A DNA stretch of 64,000 nt, from NCBI GenBank assembly GCA_913056365.1, contig CAJXLT010000003.1:62001-126000 (forward strand), written 5' to 3'. The notes beneath the pieces are model-generated. The model saw only the letters and a list, made by a program, of their open reading frames with translations, did not search any database and was not told where the DNA came from. Of the stretch, positions 28,449-38,024 are shown piece after piece. Each line of letters opens with the position of its first letter. Within the stretch, counting starts at the first letter, position 1. The DNA comes from an uncultured Paenibacillaceae bacterium (GTDB taxonomy: Bacteria > Bacillota > Bacilli > Paenibacillales > K13). The translations under genes were made by a program, and so were the position numbers.

Positions 28449-29563
28449 AGGTCATTGTCATCGATGATGAGAAGGCGATGCATTATATTATGAACAAGAT
28501 GCTTGGCAAATTTTCGGATGTTGACGTTGTCGGCTGCTTCGGGGATACTCCTTCTGCGATACAATATCTGGATGAGCACGAAGTGCATGTAGCTTATGTC
28601 GACATCAGCATGCCGGGGGAAACCGGCATCCAGTTCGCTGAACGGATAGCACAGCTGAAGCCAGAACTGCATATTGTCTTCGTCACCTCCCATGATGAAT
28701 ATGCGCTGCATGCGTTCGAGCTTGCCGCACTTGATTATATGATGAAGCCCGTCAATCTCGAACGTCTGGGAACTTCGGTGGAGCGGGCAAGGGCGCTGTT
28801 TCACTCTCAGGAGACCGCCGCTGCGGAGTCAGACTCTAATCCCGTGCGCATATACGCACTTGGCGGCTTGGAAGTTCAGACCGCACATGGCAATGTGAAA
28901 TGGATCTCCCGCAAAAGTGCAGAGTTGTTCGGTTATCTGCTTCTGCATCGGGGCAGAGTGGTTTCCCGTGTCAGGATTATTGCCGACGTATTCGGCGACA
29001 TGCCGCCAAGCAATGCGGAGAAGTATCTGAATACGTCTATCTATCATCTTCGCAAAGCACTGGAACCGCACGGACTGAAGTCGATCATACAATCGGATAG
29101 TGAGGGCTATCGGCTGCAGCTTGCGGACGCATGTATAGATGTTGTCGAATTCGAGGGAAATGTGAAACGTCTGGCGCAGATTGATTCTTCCAATCTGGAG
29201 GAGGCTCTGGAGTCAGAGACGCAGTATGTCGGGGATTTGTTCGGCGAGCGCGGGTTCGGGTGGGCGTTGAATGAGGTGGAGCGGCTGTCCGCTCTATACA
29301 CAGATTTTGTTAAAAAACTGGCGAATGTGCTACTAGAACAGCACGAGGAAGATGCAGCCATTCGCACGCTGAATAAGTTGTTCAACCGTAATGAATTGGA
29401 CGAGGAGACAGTCAGATTGCTGCTTCAAGCCTATGCGGCTAAGCAAGATCAAGAGTCGTTGGAGGCATTATACCAACGGCACGTCACCGTATTGCGTGAA
29501 GAGTTGGATATTGAACCAGCGAAGGAGCTCGAAGCGCTCTATGCCAAGCTATTGGCACAGTGA
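28445..29563 (+). CDS. Response regulator with SARP-type DNA-binding and BTAD domains (second copy)
   Basis: A 372-residue paralogue of the regulator at 14795. The receiver has IDDEK, AYVDISMPG (Asp53), VTSHDEYAL and MMKPVNLE. The winged helix (about 135-230) contains RKSAELFGYLLLHRG, and the BTAD region runs to about residue 370. ATG 28445 lies in the kinase stop overlap. It ends at a strong terminator, after which come TCTTTTA boxes and a receiver-only gene. SARP-type proteins recognise direct repeats 11 bp apart, so this protein is the leading candidate to bind those boxes. Confidence 0.88.
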   Translation: MKVIVIDDEKAMHYIMNKMLGKFSDVDVVGCFGDTPSAIQYLDEHEVHVAYVDISMPGETGIQFAERIAQLKPELHIVFVTSHDEYALHAFELAALDYMMKPVNLERLGTSVERARALFHSQETAAAESDSNPVRIYALGGLEVQTAHGNVKWISRKSAELFGYLLLHRGRVVSRVRIIADVFGDMPPSNAEKYLNTSIYHLRKALEPHGLKSIIQSDSEGYRLQLADACIDVVEFEGNVKRLAQIDSSNLEEALESETQYVGDLFGERGFGWALNEVERLSALYTDFVKKLANVLLEQHEEDAAIRTLNKLFNRNELDEETVRLLLQAYAAKQDQESLEALYQRHVTVLREELDIEPAKELEALYAKLLAQ

Positions 29564-29604
29564 TCTGTTCGGAGACAACCGTATAGCTGCTACATATATC
29601 TGTG

Positions 29605-29634
29605 ACCCGCGGGGCTAATAGCCGCGCGGGTTTT
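29605..29634 (+). terminator. Rho-independent terminator after the kinase/BTAD regulator pair
   Basis: ACCCGCGGGGCT and AGCCGCGCGGGT form a 12-bp stem with one mismatch and a 3-nt loop, followed by TTTT. Close relatives occur at 34142 and 38266. Confidence 0.85.
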
Positions 29635-29652
29635 GGCGTTTATTCGTGTCTA

Positions 29653-29687
29653 TCTTTTATTTTTCTTTTATTGGCATTATGTACAAT
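29653..29687 (+). promoter_or_regulatory. SARP-type promoter: two TCTTTTA boxes 11 bp apart plus -10
   Basis: TCTTTTA at 29653-29659 and 29664-29670 (11-bp period) is followed 11 nt later by the -10 TACAAT at 29682-29687. No good -35 is present; the boxes take its place. This matches the known layout of SARP-activated promoters. The same layout recurs at 34212 and 38317. Confidence 0.6.
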
Positions 29688-29730
29688 GACATCACTGGTC
29701 GATCCAAGGAAAGGGGGCGGCTCCCATAGC

Positions 29731-30120
29731 GTGTTGAAATTGTTGCTGCTGGAGGATCAATCTGCAGATCAGGAGGCTGTTGAACGCATCATCCGGTCCC
29801 TCCCCGATGTGCAATGGTTGGGGGCTTACGCCAATCCGCAGGAAGCATTGGCCGAAGCGGATCGGAATAGACCGGACATCGTCATTGCTGCTATAGAGCT
29901 TGCAGACATGAACGGCCTTGCATTCACGAGTAAGCTACAAGCGATACATCCGTCAGTGCGTGTGATTGTTGCTGCCCACAGCGGCGATTATGCCAGAGAA
30001 GCTTATGACGCGGGGGCGAGAGGGTATCTGATCAAGCCGATTGATCCGAACAGCTTGATGAAAGTGTTAGGCACAGTCTCAACGCTAAAGGAGTGTTCGA
30101 ATATGAATAAATTGGAATAA
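29731..30120 (+). CDS. Stand-alone receiver protein lacking the phospho-acceptor aspartate
   Basis: A 129-residue receiver-only protein. It keeps the acidic pair (LLLLEDQ), the helix NRPDIVIAA, the NG turn (DMNGL) and the conserved lysine (GYLIKPID). The residue aligned with the phospho-acceptor is Ala54 (VIAAIELADMNG, where LDIxMPxxNG is usual). It therefore should not be phosphorylated in the normal way; such pseudo-receivers are known to act by binding ligands or partners. The GTG start at 29731 is set by comparison with related starts at 34282 and 38389 (MLK...); the ribosome site GGGGG is 14 nt away. It precedes the frameshifted SLH lipoprotein gene and may be co-transcribed with it. Confidence 0.75.
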   Translation: MLKLLLLEDQSADQEAVERIIRSLPDVQWLGAYANPQEALAEADRNRPDIVIAAIELADMNGLAFTSKLQAIHPSVRVIVAAHSGDYAREAYDAGARGYLIKPIDPNSLMKVLGTVSTLKECSNMNKLE

Positions 30121-30204
30121 GTAGCATCTTTTTATGAAGAAGTTATCTGTAAATCTGGCACTGCCGGCGTCCTGACAAAAACAAAGCATAAGGAGTGAAG
30201 AAAG

Positions 30205-33200
30205 TTGTTGCGTCGTATGAAAAAGTATTTTTTGCCTCTGAGTATCCTGTCGGTGATCATTTTCTTAAGCGGATGTATTGTACAATTAAGTAGTTTAGAC
30301 ATTTTGCTGACGGAGCCGTTGAATGCCGGGGAAGAAATCCATCTTCGATTTTCTGACGGGAGCCCGGATTCTTCATATTCAGACCCCGCACCAGATCAAG
30401 CCTGTATTACAAATCCAGGTGTCAATTGTAAAAGAATTTATGTAACTAGTATCCCCACCGGAAAAACCATTGTGGGCGCCTATATTACCGACAACAATGT
30501 AAGCTGGGTTCCGTCTTACGCATATGCAACCAATGGTCGTGTGGTAGAGGCTTCAGCGATTCATGATTCCAAACCCGAAATTCCCGCGCAATATTATCAA
30601 CTGGCATCAGTTGAACCTTCGGATGTGGAAGACTATAGCAAGGTTACGTTCAATATCCATGGCATGAACAACAGCGATGCCTTGGCATTAGTCGACGGAA
30701 GAACGGAAGTATTTGCTCTTGCAAGCGCTGTGACATTTTATAATTATGATGAGATGGACACGAACCCCCAATCTGAATCACTGGATTCCATCGAAGGAGG
30801 TTTTTCCTCATTCACAACGGATGGCCAGGTCGTGTTTCTGATGAAAACGGAAGGGCTAGAACTGGAGCAATTGACATTGCATTCAGGCCCAACCCTATTA
30901 CAAGAGCTGCCGGAGGAGGTACACGTAACCTACAATGGAAATGGTGCTGAAGACTCAGTTCCGAGTGACAGCAACGCATATTTTCCGGGTATAGAAGATA
31001 CGGTAGAAGTGTTAGGAGTAGGAGGTATGACAAAGACGGGGCACTCGTTCACGGGCTGGAATGCGACGGGAACCGTTAGCGAAGCGGTATATGAGGAAGG
31101 GGATACCTTCACGATTTCAGAGGATACCACTTTGTATGCAGTATGGACACCGAAGCAGTTTAAGGTGACGTATAACGGCAATGGCGATGACGGAACAGGA
31201 ACCGTGCCATCGGCAGTCACGGAAGATTATGGTTCAGCCGTAACCGTGTCAGGGAACACAGGCAATCTGGCCAAAGAGAACTACTCGTTCGCAGGCTGGA
31301 ATACGGCAGCGAACGGCAGCGGGGACAGTTTCTCCGCAGGATCAAGCTTCACGATCCCGGCAGCGGATACTACGCTGTATGCACAATGGGAGCCCAATGA
31401 GTATACGGTGACGTATAACGGCAATGGCGATGACGGTACAGGAGCCGTACCGTCGGCAGTCACGGAAGATTATGGTTCAGCCGTAACATTGTCAGGGAAT
31501 ACAGGCAATCTGGTCAAAGAGGGCTACTCGTTCGCAGGCTGGAATACGGCAGCGAACGGCAGCGGAACAAGTTACAATACCGGTGCTAGCTTCACCATTC
31601 CGGCAGCGGACACCACACTGTATGCCCAATGGACAATCAATGAGTATACGGTGACATATAACGGCAATGGCGATGACGGTACAGGGACCGTGCCATCGGC
31701 AGTTACGGAGGATTATGGATCAGCCGTAACCGTGTCAGGGAACACAGGCAATTTGGTCAAAGAGGGCTACTCGTTCGCAGGTTGGAATACGGCAGCGAAC
31801 GGCAGCGGAACAAGTTACAATACCGGTGCTAGCTTCACCATTCCGGCAGCGGATACCACACTGTATGCGCAGTGGAATAGCGGCAATGCGATGCTTGGAG
31901 ATTTGTCCGTCAGTCCGGGAACATTGGACTTCAATCCATCGGATTTGAACTATACGGTGGATGTGGGGAATAATATCGCAAAAGTCGACATCTTCATCAC
32001 AAAAGGTGATCCGACCCAAACACTGATGGTAACCGACGCAGCCTTTCAGTCAGTGACGGATAGCGTGTACCATTATGAGTTATCCAATCTTGTAGTGGGC
32101 GAAAATCCGTTGCAAATTCAGGTTTCAGCGCAAGACGGCACACAGAATGATTACAATCTGACCATACAACGACTCAGCAATAATGCTGATCTAAGCGGGT
32201 TGACGCTGTCGAATGGCACGATGGTCCCAGTTTTTGCGGACTCGGAAACATCCTATACAACAGAGGTCTCGAACCATGTGGACCGTTTGACGATCACACC
32301 GACATTCGCGGATGTGGACGCCAGCGCTACGGTGAGCATAAACGGCGGGACAGCCGCACCGCTCACGGACGGAACTGAGAGCGGGGAATTGGCGTTGGAT
32401 GTGGGCGTCAACACGATTGCGATTGCGGTTACCGCAGAAGACGGCACACCCAAAACCTACACGATTGCTGTGACGCGGGAAGGAAGCGGCAACGCTGATT
32501 TAAGCGGCTTGACGCTTTCAAACGGTACGCTGACCCCGGCGTTTGCAGCCTCGGAACCGTCGTATACAGCGGAGGTAAGGAACAGCGTTCGCAGCCTGAC
32601 CATCACGGCGATGCTCGCCGATGTGAACGCTAGCGCCACGGTGAGCGTGAATGGCGGGACAGTCGATCCGCTCACGGCCGGAACCGCGAGTGGAGAATTG
32701 TCATTGAATGTGGGCGTCAATTCGATTGAAGTATTAGTAACTGCGCAAGACAGCACTACGACCAAAACCTACACGATTGAAGTGACACGAGCACGCTCCT
32801 CTGGCGGAAGCTCTGGAGGCAATCCGAGCGGTGGAGCACCATCTGGACCAGCACCAACGGACCAGAACGAATCCGACCTCGATGTGACGATTGACGGTGA
32901 AACGGAGCAAGCGATAGCAACAGCAACCGCTTCTGAGCAGGAGGGACAGGCCGTGCTGACCGTGATCGTGGATGCAGCGAAGCTGACAGAACGTTTGACG
33001 AGTGCAGCCGATCAGCCTGTGGTGACCATACCTGTTGCCGCAACCACGGACAAAGTGATGGTTGCCCTTACAGGCGAAACAGTCAAAGTAATGGAGAACA
33101 AGCAAGCGACGTTGGATGTTCGAACACCGAACGGCAGCTACACGCTTCCGGCATCGGAAGTAGCTATCGAACAGCTTGCCGAACAGCTTGGGGCAGGTAC

Positions 33201-34120
33201 GGCGTTGGAGAATATCACCGTTCACGTTGACATTGCGAAGAGCGGCAGCGCGACAGTAGAGCTGCTGGAAAGCGCAGCGAACGAAGGACAATTTACAGTT
33301 GTCGTACCGCCTGTAGATTTCACCGTAACGGCTGAATTCAACGAGAAGGCAGCACAAGTCACGAAGTTCAACGCTTTCGTCGAACGCGAGATCCCGATTC
33401 CGAACGGCGTAGATGCCAACATGATTACAGCGGCCGTCGTGTTGAACGAAGACGGCTCGACCCGTTCCGTGCCGATGAAGATTGTGACGCGTGACGGCGT
33501 TTCCTATGCGGTCATCAACAGTTTGACGAACAGTACGTATGCGATAGTCTCCTATCCGGTCGCATTCCATGATGTCGCGAACCATTGGGCGAAGGATGCT
33601 GTGAACAATATGGGTTCGCGTATGGTTATCAGCGGCTTCGAAGATGGGAAATTCCAACCGGATCAAGCGATTACCCGTGCGGAATTTGCAGCGATCATCA
33701 TACACGGACTAGGCTTGAAGCCGGAACAAGGTGCAAGCAGCTTCTCGGATGTGATGGCAACCGCATGGTACCATGATGCAGTGAACACCGCAGCAGCGCA
33801 CGGCCTGATCATTCGAAGACGACACCTTCCGTCCGAATGACAAGATTACCCGCGAGCAGGCGATGGTCATTGTCGCCAAGGCGATGGCGATTGCCGAGCT
33901 GGAAGGAAAGTCTGCCGAACAGTCGGCAGCAGCCATTCTTCAATCCTTCACAGACGCAGCGCATGTGTCAAGCTGGGCTGAGAGAGGTGTGGCAGACAGT
34001 GTGCAAGCAGGCATAGTATCGGGAAGAGGCAGTAATGCTTTGGCACCGCAAGATTCCATGACCAGAGCAGAGGTAGCGGTTATCGTAGAACGATTGCTGA
34101 AGACAGCTGGACTTATATAA
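30205..34120 (+). pseudogene. SLH lipoprotein with Flg_new and beta-sandwich repeats, frameshifted near its C-terminus
   Basis: TTG 30205 is 9 nt after AAGGAG and starts a lipoprotein signal (MLRRMKKYFLPLSILSVI then LSGC). Order: a unique domain (about 30-230); four Flg_new repeats, three of them nearly identical; three cadherin-like beta-sandwich domains (LTLSNGT pattern); a Gly/Ser linker; the pre-SLH module also found in protein 19067; then SLH domains. The first frame stops at 33840. The second SLH domain breaks at about 33812, where GLI is followed by one stray base and then FEDDTFRPNDKITREQ in a shifted frame running to 34120. Compared with the first SLH (ATCAGCGGCTTCGAA), five bases are missing. 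The truncated product would keep about one and a half SLH domains. Confidence 0.8.
31168..31896 (+). repeat. Three 243-bp tandem repeats encoding Flg_new domains
   Basis: Units start near 31168, 31411 and 31654, each with AACGGCAATGGCGATGACGG. A diverged fourth unit precedes them (about 30924-31150). The high identity implies recent amplification. Confidence 0.85.
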
Positions 34121-34141
34121 CGGAAGACTATATTTCACATC

Positions 34142-34176
34142 CACAACCCGCGAGGCTAACAGCCGCGCGGGTTGTG
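34142..34176 (+). terminator. Terminator after the SLH lipoprotein gene
   Basis: CACAACCCGCGAGGCT and AGCCGCGCGGGTTGTG make a 16-bp stem with one mismatch and a 3-nt loop. It is related in sequence to the terminator at 29605 and, like it, stands before a TCTTTTA-box promoter. Confidence 0.75.
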
Positions 34177-34211
34177 TCGTGGTATGTGAGTCAATTGAGC
34201 TCGTACTGCGT

Positions 34212-34245
34212 TCTTTTATTACTCTTTACCCGCGATCTGTACAAT
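34212..34245 (+). promoter_or_regulatory. SARP-type promoter, second copy
   Basis: TCTTTTA at 34212-34218 and TCTTTAC at 34223-34229 (11-bp period), with TACAAT at 34240-34245, 10 nt downstream. It now drives only a gene remnant. Confidence 0.55.
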
Positions 34246-34281
34246 GAATGACAATCGTAGAGAGGGGGAGGCTTCCATAGC

Positions 34282-34330
34282 ATGTTGAAGTTGTTATTGC
34301 TGAGGAACAGCCTACATTGCCTGTACCCCG
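34282..34330 (+). pseudogene. Remnant of a receiver-only gene
   Basis: ATG 34282 begins MLKLLLL, as in the receiver at 29731, and the leader GAGGGGGAGGCTTCCATAG matches that gene's leader. After seven codons one base is missing relative to that gene. Homology stops, and the reading frame runs into the dispersed palindromic element. This looks like a decayed duplicate whose body was lost, possibly at the time the element arrived. Confidence 0.6.
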
Positions 34331-34348
34331 GAAGCGACTATCACGCCG

Positions 34349-34545
34349 ACACAGAAATTCCTGCGATCATGCATCTTTTTCCACCCAAACCGGCCCTAAA
34401 ATGGCAAATACCTGCGGATATACATCCTTATGAAGCTCAGAATGCCTGATCAAGTGAATTTCCGTATGCAAAGATGCATATTCGCAGGCATTCTGGAAAA
34501 TCGCCTCTGCTGCGCCCTCCAAGCCTGCACATTTGCAGGACTTGC
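34349..34545 (-). repeat. Dispersed palindromic element, copy 3
   Basis: Modules: ATTCCTGCGATCATGCATC (34357), ATACCTGCGGATATACATCC (34408), AAGATGCATATTCGCAGGCA (34471) and AAGCCTGCACATTTGCAGGA (34521). It has the same orientation as copy 2. It begins right after the receiver-gene remnant. Confidence 0.8.
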
Positions 34546-34594
34546 TTGCACATAGGGTATGCACGCAGGCTGCCGAAGCGAATGCCTGCAACTC

Positions 34595-34730
34595 GGAAGC
34601 GTCCATACACGCTAGCACAGAAATGCCTGCTTTTATGCATCCTTTCCCCAAAAACCTGATTGAGAGTAGCGAAGCCCTGCAATCGGGGTCAGCGCCTTAT
34701 GAGATGAACACCAACTGCAGGAATTCTCGC
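34595..34730 (-). repeat. Partial copy of the dispersed palindromic element
   Basis: CGGAAGCG followed by GCACAGAAATGCCTGC and ATGCATCCTTTCC (34595-34648) repeats the start of copy 3 together with its flank (34330-34385). It then degenerates, ending near CTGCAGGAATTC. It appears to be a second, decayed insertion or a local duplication. Confidence 0.55.
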
Positions 34731-34795
34731 TTCATACCAAGTGCGTTAGCAGAACATGAAGTAGGCGATCAAGCAAAAAAACTGGAGTCACCCTG

Positions 34796-34859
34796 TTGAC
34801 AATAAAGTGTATGAAGGGTATAGTACACTTACAGTGTATGAACCACTTAGTACATACAC
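34796..34859 (+). promoter_or_regulatory. Sigma-A promoter with two GntR-type operators
   Basis: TTGACA (34796-34801), a 17-bp spacer and TATAGT (34819-34824) form a near-consensus promoter. AGTGTA-N12-TACACT (34806-34829) overlaps the -10, and GTGTATG-N12-CATACAC (34834-34859) lies just after the expected start point. Both have the same 12-nt spacing, as expected for two dimers of one repressor, most likely the GntR protein encoded next. Confidence 0.8.
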
Positions 34860-34889
34860 GCGAACAAGCGAAGGTGAGGGTTGGGACAT

Positions 34890-35282
34890 ATGAATGTTGC
34901 ATTCAATAACCGGGACCCGATCTACTTGCAGGTCGTGCGCTATTTCAAGGCCGAGATAGCCGCAGGCAGGCTGGAGGCGGGGGAGGAAATCCCGTCGCGC
35001 AGAGAGCTGGCCGCGCTGCTGAAGATTAATCCCAATACCGCGCAAAGGAGTTATAAGGAGATGGAGGAACAAGGCTTGATTGTGACGGCAGGCAATTCCC
35101 CAAGCCGCATTACGAGGGACGAAGGGATATTGAAATCAATCAGGCAGGAGTTGATCAACGAAGCGGTTGATTCATTCCTAGCATCGATTCAGGGAATAGA
35201 TATTCCAACAGATGAATTGCTTGATACCATTCGAGACAGATATGGCGCGGAACGTGCGAAGAGTCAGGAGGATCAGAAGTGA
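34890..35282 (+). CDS. GntR family (YtrA-type) transcription repressor
   Basis: A 130-residue regulator. The winged helix-turn-helix (about 8-75) has PIYLQVVRYFKAEIAAG, IPSRRELAALLKINPNTAQR and MEEQGLIVT, followed by a short helical dimerisation tail of the YtrA subgroup. ATG 34890 is preferred over TTG 34881 because GGTGAGGG (34873-34880) is correctly spaced only for the former. Its TGA overlaps the ABC ATPase GTG by 4 nt. It probably represses its own operon through the two inverted repeats upstream. YtrA-type regulators respond to cell-wall antibiotics in Bacillus (known for the family); the inducer here is unknown. Confidence 0.9.
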   Translation: MNVAFNNRDPIYLQVVRYFKAEIAAGRLEAGEEIPSRRELAALLKINPNTAQRSYKEMEEQGLIVTAGNSPSRITRDEGILKSIRQELINEAVDSFLASIQGIDIPTDELLDTIRDRYGAERAKSQEDQK

Positions 35283-35968
35283 TTGACGTACAGCATATAA
35301 CGAAGAACTACGGTCGCAGGAAAGTGTTGAGAGATATTTCGTTCACAGCGGATAAGGGAACGATCACTTGTCTAATCGGCATTAACGGTGCAGGCAAGTC
35401 TACGATATTGAAGGGCATCATGGGATTGGTTCCGCTCAGCAGCGGTACAGTCACAGTCGACGGGACGCCTATGCAGCCGAAGCTCTATGAGAAGCTGGCC
35501 TTCATTCCGGATACGGTGACGATGCCGCCGCGTATGAAGATTCGGGACGCGCTGACGTTCATGCAGGACTTCTACGTGCGATGGAATGAGGAGCGGGCGA
35601 GAGAGCTTATGAAATTTTTCAAGCTGGACCCAAGTGACCGCGTATCGGATCTGTCGAAGGGCAACGGCGCGAAGCTGAACCTGCTGCTCGGGTTGTCGCT
35701 GGATGCGGACTACGTGTTGATGGATGAACCGTTCTCCGGGATCGACATGTTCAGCCGTGAGCAGATTGTCAATGTGTTCACCAGCCATCTGATGGATGAT
35801 CGCGGGGTCATAATTACGACGCATGAAATTCAGGATGTGGAGCATCTCATTGACAAGGCCGTGCTGCTGCATGACGGCAACGTGTTGAAGGAGATTCAGG
35901 TAGAAGACGTTCGCTTGCAAGAAGGGAAATCAGTCGTTGACGTGATGAGAGAGGTGTACCAGCCATGA
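35279..35968 (+). CDS. ABC transporter ATP-binding protein (YtrB-like)
   Basis: A 229-residue single ATPase. Walker A is GINGAGKST (about 37-45), the signature is the variant LSKGNGAKLNL, Walker B is YVLMDEPFSGID and the switch is TTHEIQDVEHL. The GTG start overlaps the GntR stop (GTGA). It works with the membrane protein encoded next, probably as an exporter or bacitracin-type detoxification or regulatory transporter. Confidence 0.92.
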   Translation: MIDVQHITKNYGRRKVLRDISFTADKGTITCLIGINGAGKSTILKGIMGLVPLSSGTVTVDGTPMQPKLYEKLAFIPDTVTMPPRMKIRDALTFMQDFYVRWNEERARELMKFFKLDPSDRVSDLSKGNGAKLNLLLGLSLDADYVLMDEPFSGIDMFSREQIVNVFTSHLMDDRGVIITTHEIQDVEHLIDKAVLLHDGNVLKEIQVEDVRLQEGKSVVDVMREVYQP

Positions 35969-36798
35969 ACCAGTACTGGAAGCTTGTCTATTATGAATTT
36001 GGCCGTCTGCGCAATCTGTACTTTACTTTATTGGCGGGAACGCTGCTGCTGCAAGTTGGGGGATTGATCTGGCATGTGCAGAGCAGAGTGAGTCGTATCC
36101 GTGAAACGATGGAGGAGCAAGCGCTGACAGCGGTAGAATATGTGCAGAAATTTGGATATACGGGGTTCGATGATTATGCGGAGCGGAGTATGTTCTTCAT
36201 GGGTCCGATCGCATTCTGCATCGCCGCTTTGCTGCTCTACGTCTTCCTCATCTGGTACCGCGATTGGTGGGGGAAGAATATGTTCATCTACCGGCTTATG
36301 ATGCTACCGCATTCACGGATGTACTTGTATAGCGCCAAGCTGTCTGTCATTTTGCTGTCTGTATTAGGGCTTGTTGGATTTCAACTCATTCTGCTGTCGG
36401 TTCAACTTAACGTCTACGACTGGTTGATGCCGGATGCATTCAGGCAATCGATGGCATTGAATGAAGTGATCATGATACACCCTTTACTGGAAATGCTTAT
36501 TCCGACTACGTTCTTGGTGTTTGTGCTTTCCTATGCAGCAGGAGCGGCGGGTGTGATTCTCGTCTTCACCGCGATTCTGATGGAACGAAGCTTTCGGTGG
36601 AAAGGGATTGTGGCAGGCATCGTCTACTGCATAACAGCTGTGACCGTATTCCTGCTGCCGATCATTGTGTACATTCCGAATGAGCAGTACTTCTACCCGA
36701 TTGAGGTGTTCTGGATGCTTGTAGGTACAGGGTTATTGGTCACGGTCATATCGGTGTGGCTGAGTGCCTATCTATTGCGAAACAAGGTGAGCGTATGA
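35965..36798 (+). CDS. ABC transporter membrane protein
   Basis: A 277-residue protein with about six hydrophobic segments (starting near 18, 80, 125, 170, 205 and 245), an ABC-2-like topology. ATG 35965 overlaps the ATPase stop by 4 nt. It shows no sequence motif that would identify the cargo. Context makes it the permease of the GntR-controlled transporter. Confidence 0.8.
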   Translation: MNQYWKLVYYEFGRLRNLYFTLLAGTLLLQVGGLIWHVQSRVSRIRETMEEQALTAVEYVQKFGYTGFDDYAERSMFFMGPIAFCIAALLLYVFLIWYRDWWGKNMFIYRLMMLPHSRMYLYSAKLSVILLSVLGLVGFQLILLSVQLNVYDWLMPDAFRQSMALNEVIMIHPLLEMLIPTTFLVFVLSYAAGAAGVILVFTAILMERSFRWKGIVAGIVYCITAVTVFLLPIIVYIPNEQYFYPIEVFWMLVGTGLLVTVISVWLSAYLLRNKVSV

Positions 36799-36821
36799 GT
36801 GCGACAAGGAGGATCGGGAGT

Positions 36822-38024
36822 ATGAGTATGAAACGTTTTTGGTTGCAAATTGCTATTGTCATTCTGATCGTAGCCAGTATTGGAACCTATTATATACGAG
36901 GAACGTCAAGTCATCTGCCAGAATTCGCGCTGGTCCCGAAGCAAGGTGATGCTGAAGCAGCGGAAGGTGTGCTTGTGGAAGGTTTATATCGTCAGACGAG
37001 GTATTCGCCTTCAGTTGACATTCATGTGGATGGAAGCAAGTATGCGAGTGAGCGTTCATTCCTCGAGAGCTTAGATCCTTACTACTGGTCAAGTGGAGAA
37101 GTAGGGCAGCTGGCGAGGGAGTATCGTTCCTTCATGCGCGGCAAGCGTGCGGATCAGAGCTTCTACCAGGATGAGCAGGTAGTAGTCTATGCCGGGCTGG
37201 ACGAGGTGCGCGTGGATGGGCGATGGGAAAGTCAATTCGATATTGCCATATTGAATAAGCAGGACGAGCAGACGATGGAATACGAGGTGCGGGTCCCGGA
37301 CACGAGCGGATATGTATTGGATGAATATTTGTACCCTTATGTCCTGGATGTACAAGTGTACGGCGATGAGCTCGTTATCGTTGTAGCGGCTCGGAACTAC
37401 GACACCGATGATACGGAATACCGCCGTTATAGTCTTGCGTTAGCGAGCGGAGAGATATTGAGCGATGAGCAGCTTCAGTTCCCGTTGGAGGAAGGGGAGC
37501 ATGTGCAGCGAGTATGGGAAACCAAGTTCACGCAAGCTGCATCATACAATGTGTTCTATACAGTGTTCGACGATGAGGAGAGTGGCGGTACGGACTATGG
37601 ACAGTTCATGCGCTACGACCTAGAGTCAGGTCAGATGGATGCGCTGGAGTCCCCGGTCATCGATGAATTTCTGGAATGGCAGACGAGTGAGAATAATATG
37701 CGTGCACAGATCGACGGAGATCGATTAATGCTAACAGAGGTTGGCGGGCAGCATGTGCGCGTGCTGGATTATGACTTGTCTGCAGACCAAGGGACCGTGC
37801 ATCAGATCGAGGCTGCCCATGTGATACATTCGCACATCGCTGACGATCGTATCTATATGCTGATACAGGAAGATCCAGCTTCACCTGCATCCGTGCATGT
37901 CGTGCATCTGCCTACAGGAGAAGTGCTATTCGAAGGTGCGATTGAAGTGAAGGACTCTAAGGCAGAATCGGCTGAGGCGATGCAGAAGCTGGTACTCGAC
38001 AGCATCTCCTTGTTAGAGCCATGA
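36822..38024 (+). CDS. Membrane-anchored extracytoplasmic protein of the GntR/ABC operon
   Basis: A 400-residue protein with one N-terminal membrane segment (KRFWLQIAIVILIVAS) and a large outside domain rich in beta-strand-like Asp/Tyr segments. I do not recognise a family. ATG 36822 is 9 nt after AAGGAGG (36806-36812). An upstream in-frame ATG at 36795, overlapping the permease stop, is an alternative that would add nine residues. The outside domain probably works with the transporter, as extracytoplasmic partners do in YtrBCDE-type systems. The next gene overlaps its stop by 4 nt. Confidence 0.75.
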   Translation: MSMKRFWLQIAIVILIVASIGTYYIRGTSSHLPEFALVPKQGDAEAAEGVLVEGLYRQTRYSPSVDIHVDGSKYASERSFLESLDPYYWSSGEVGQLAREYRSFMRGKRADQSFYQDEQVVVYAGLDEVRVDGRWESQFDIAILNKQDEQTMEYEVRVPDTSGYVLDEYLYPYVLDVQVYGDELVIVVAARNYDTDDTEYRRYSLALASGEILSDEQLQFPLEEGEHVQRVWETKFTQAASYNVFYTVFDDEESGGTDYGQFMRYDLESGQMDALESPVIDEFLEWQTSENNMRAQIDGDRLMLTEVGGQHVRVLDYDLSADQGTVHQIEAAHVIHSHIADDRIYMLIQEDPASPASVHVVHLPTGEVLFEGAIEVKDSKAESAEAMQKLVLDSISLLEP

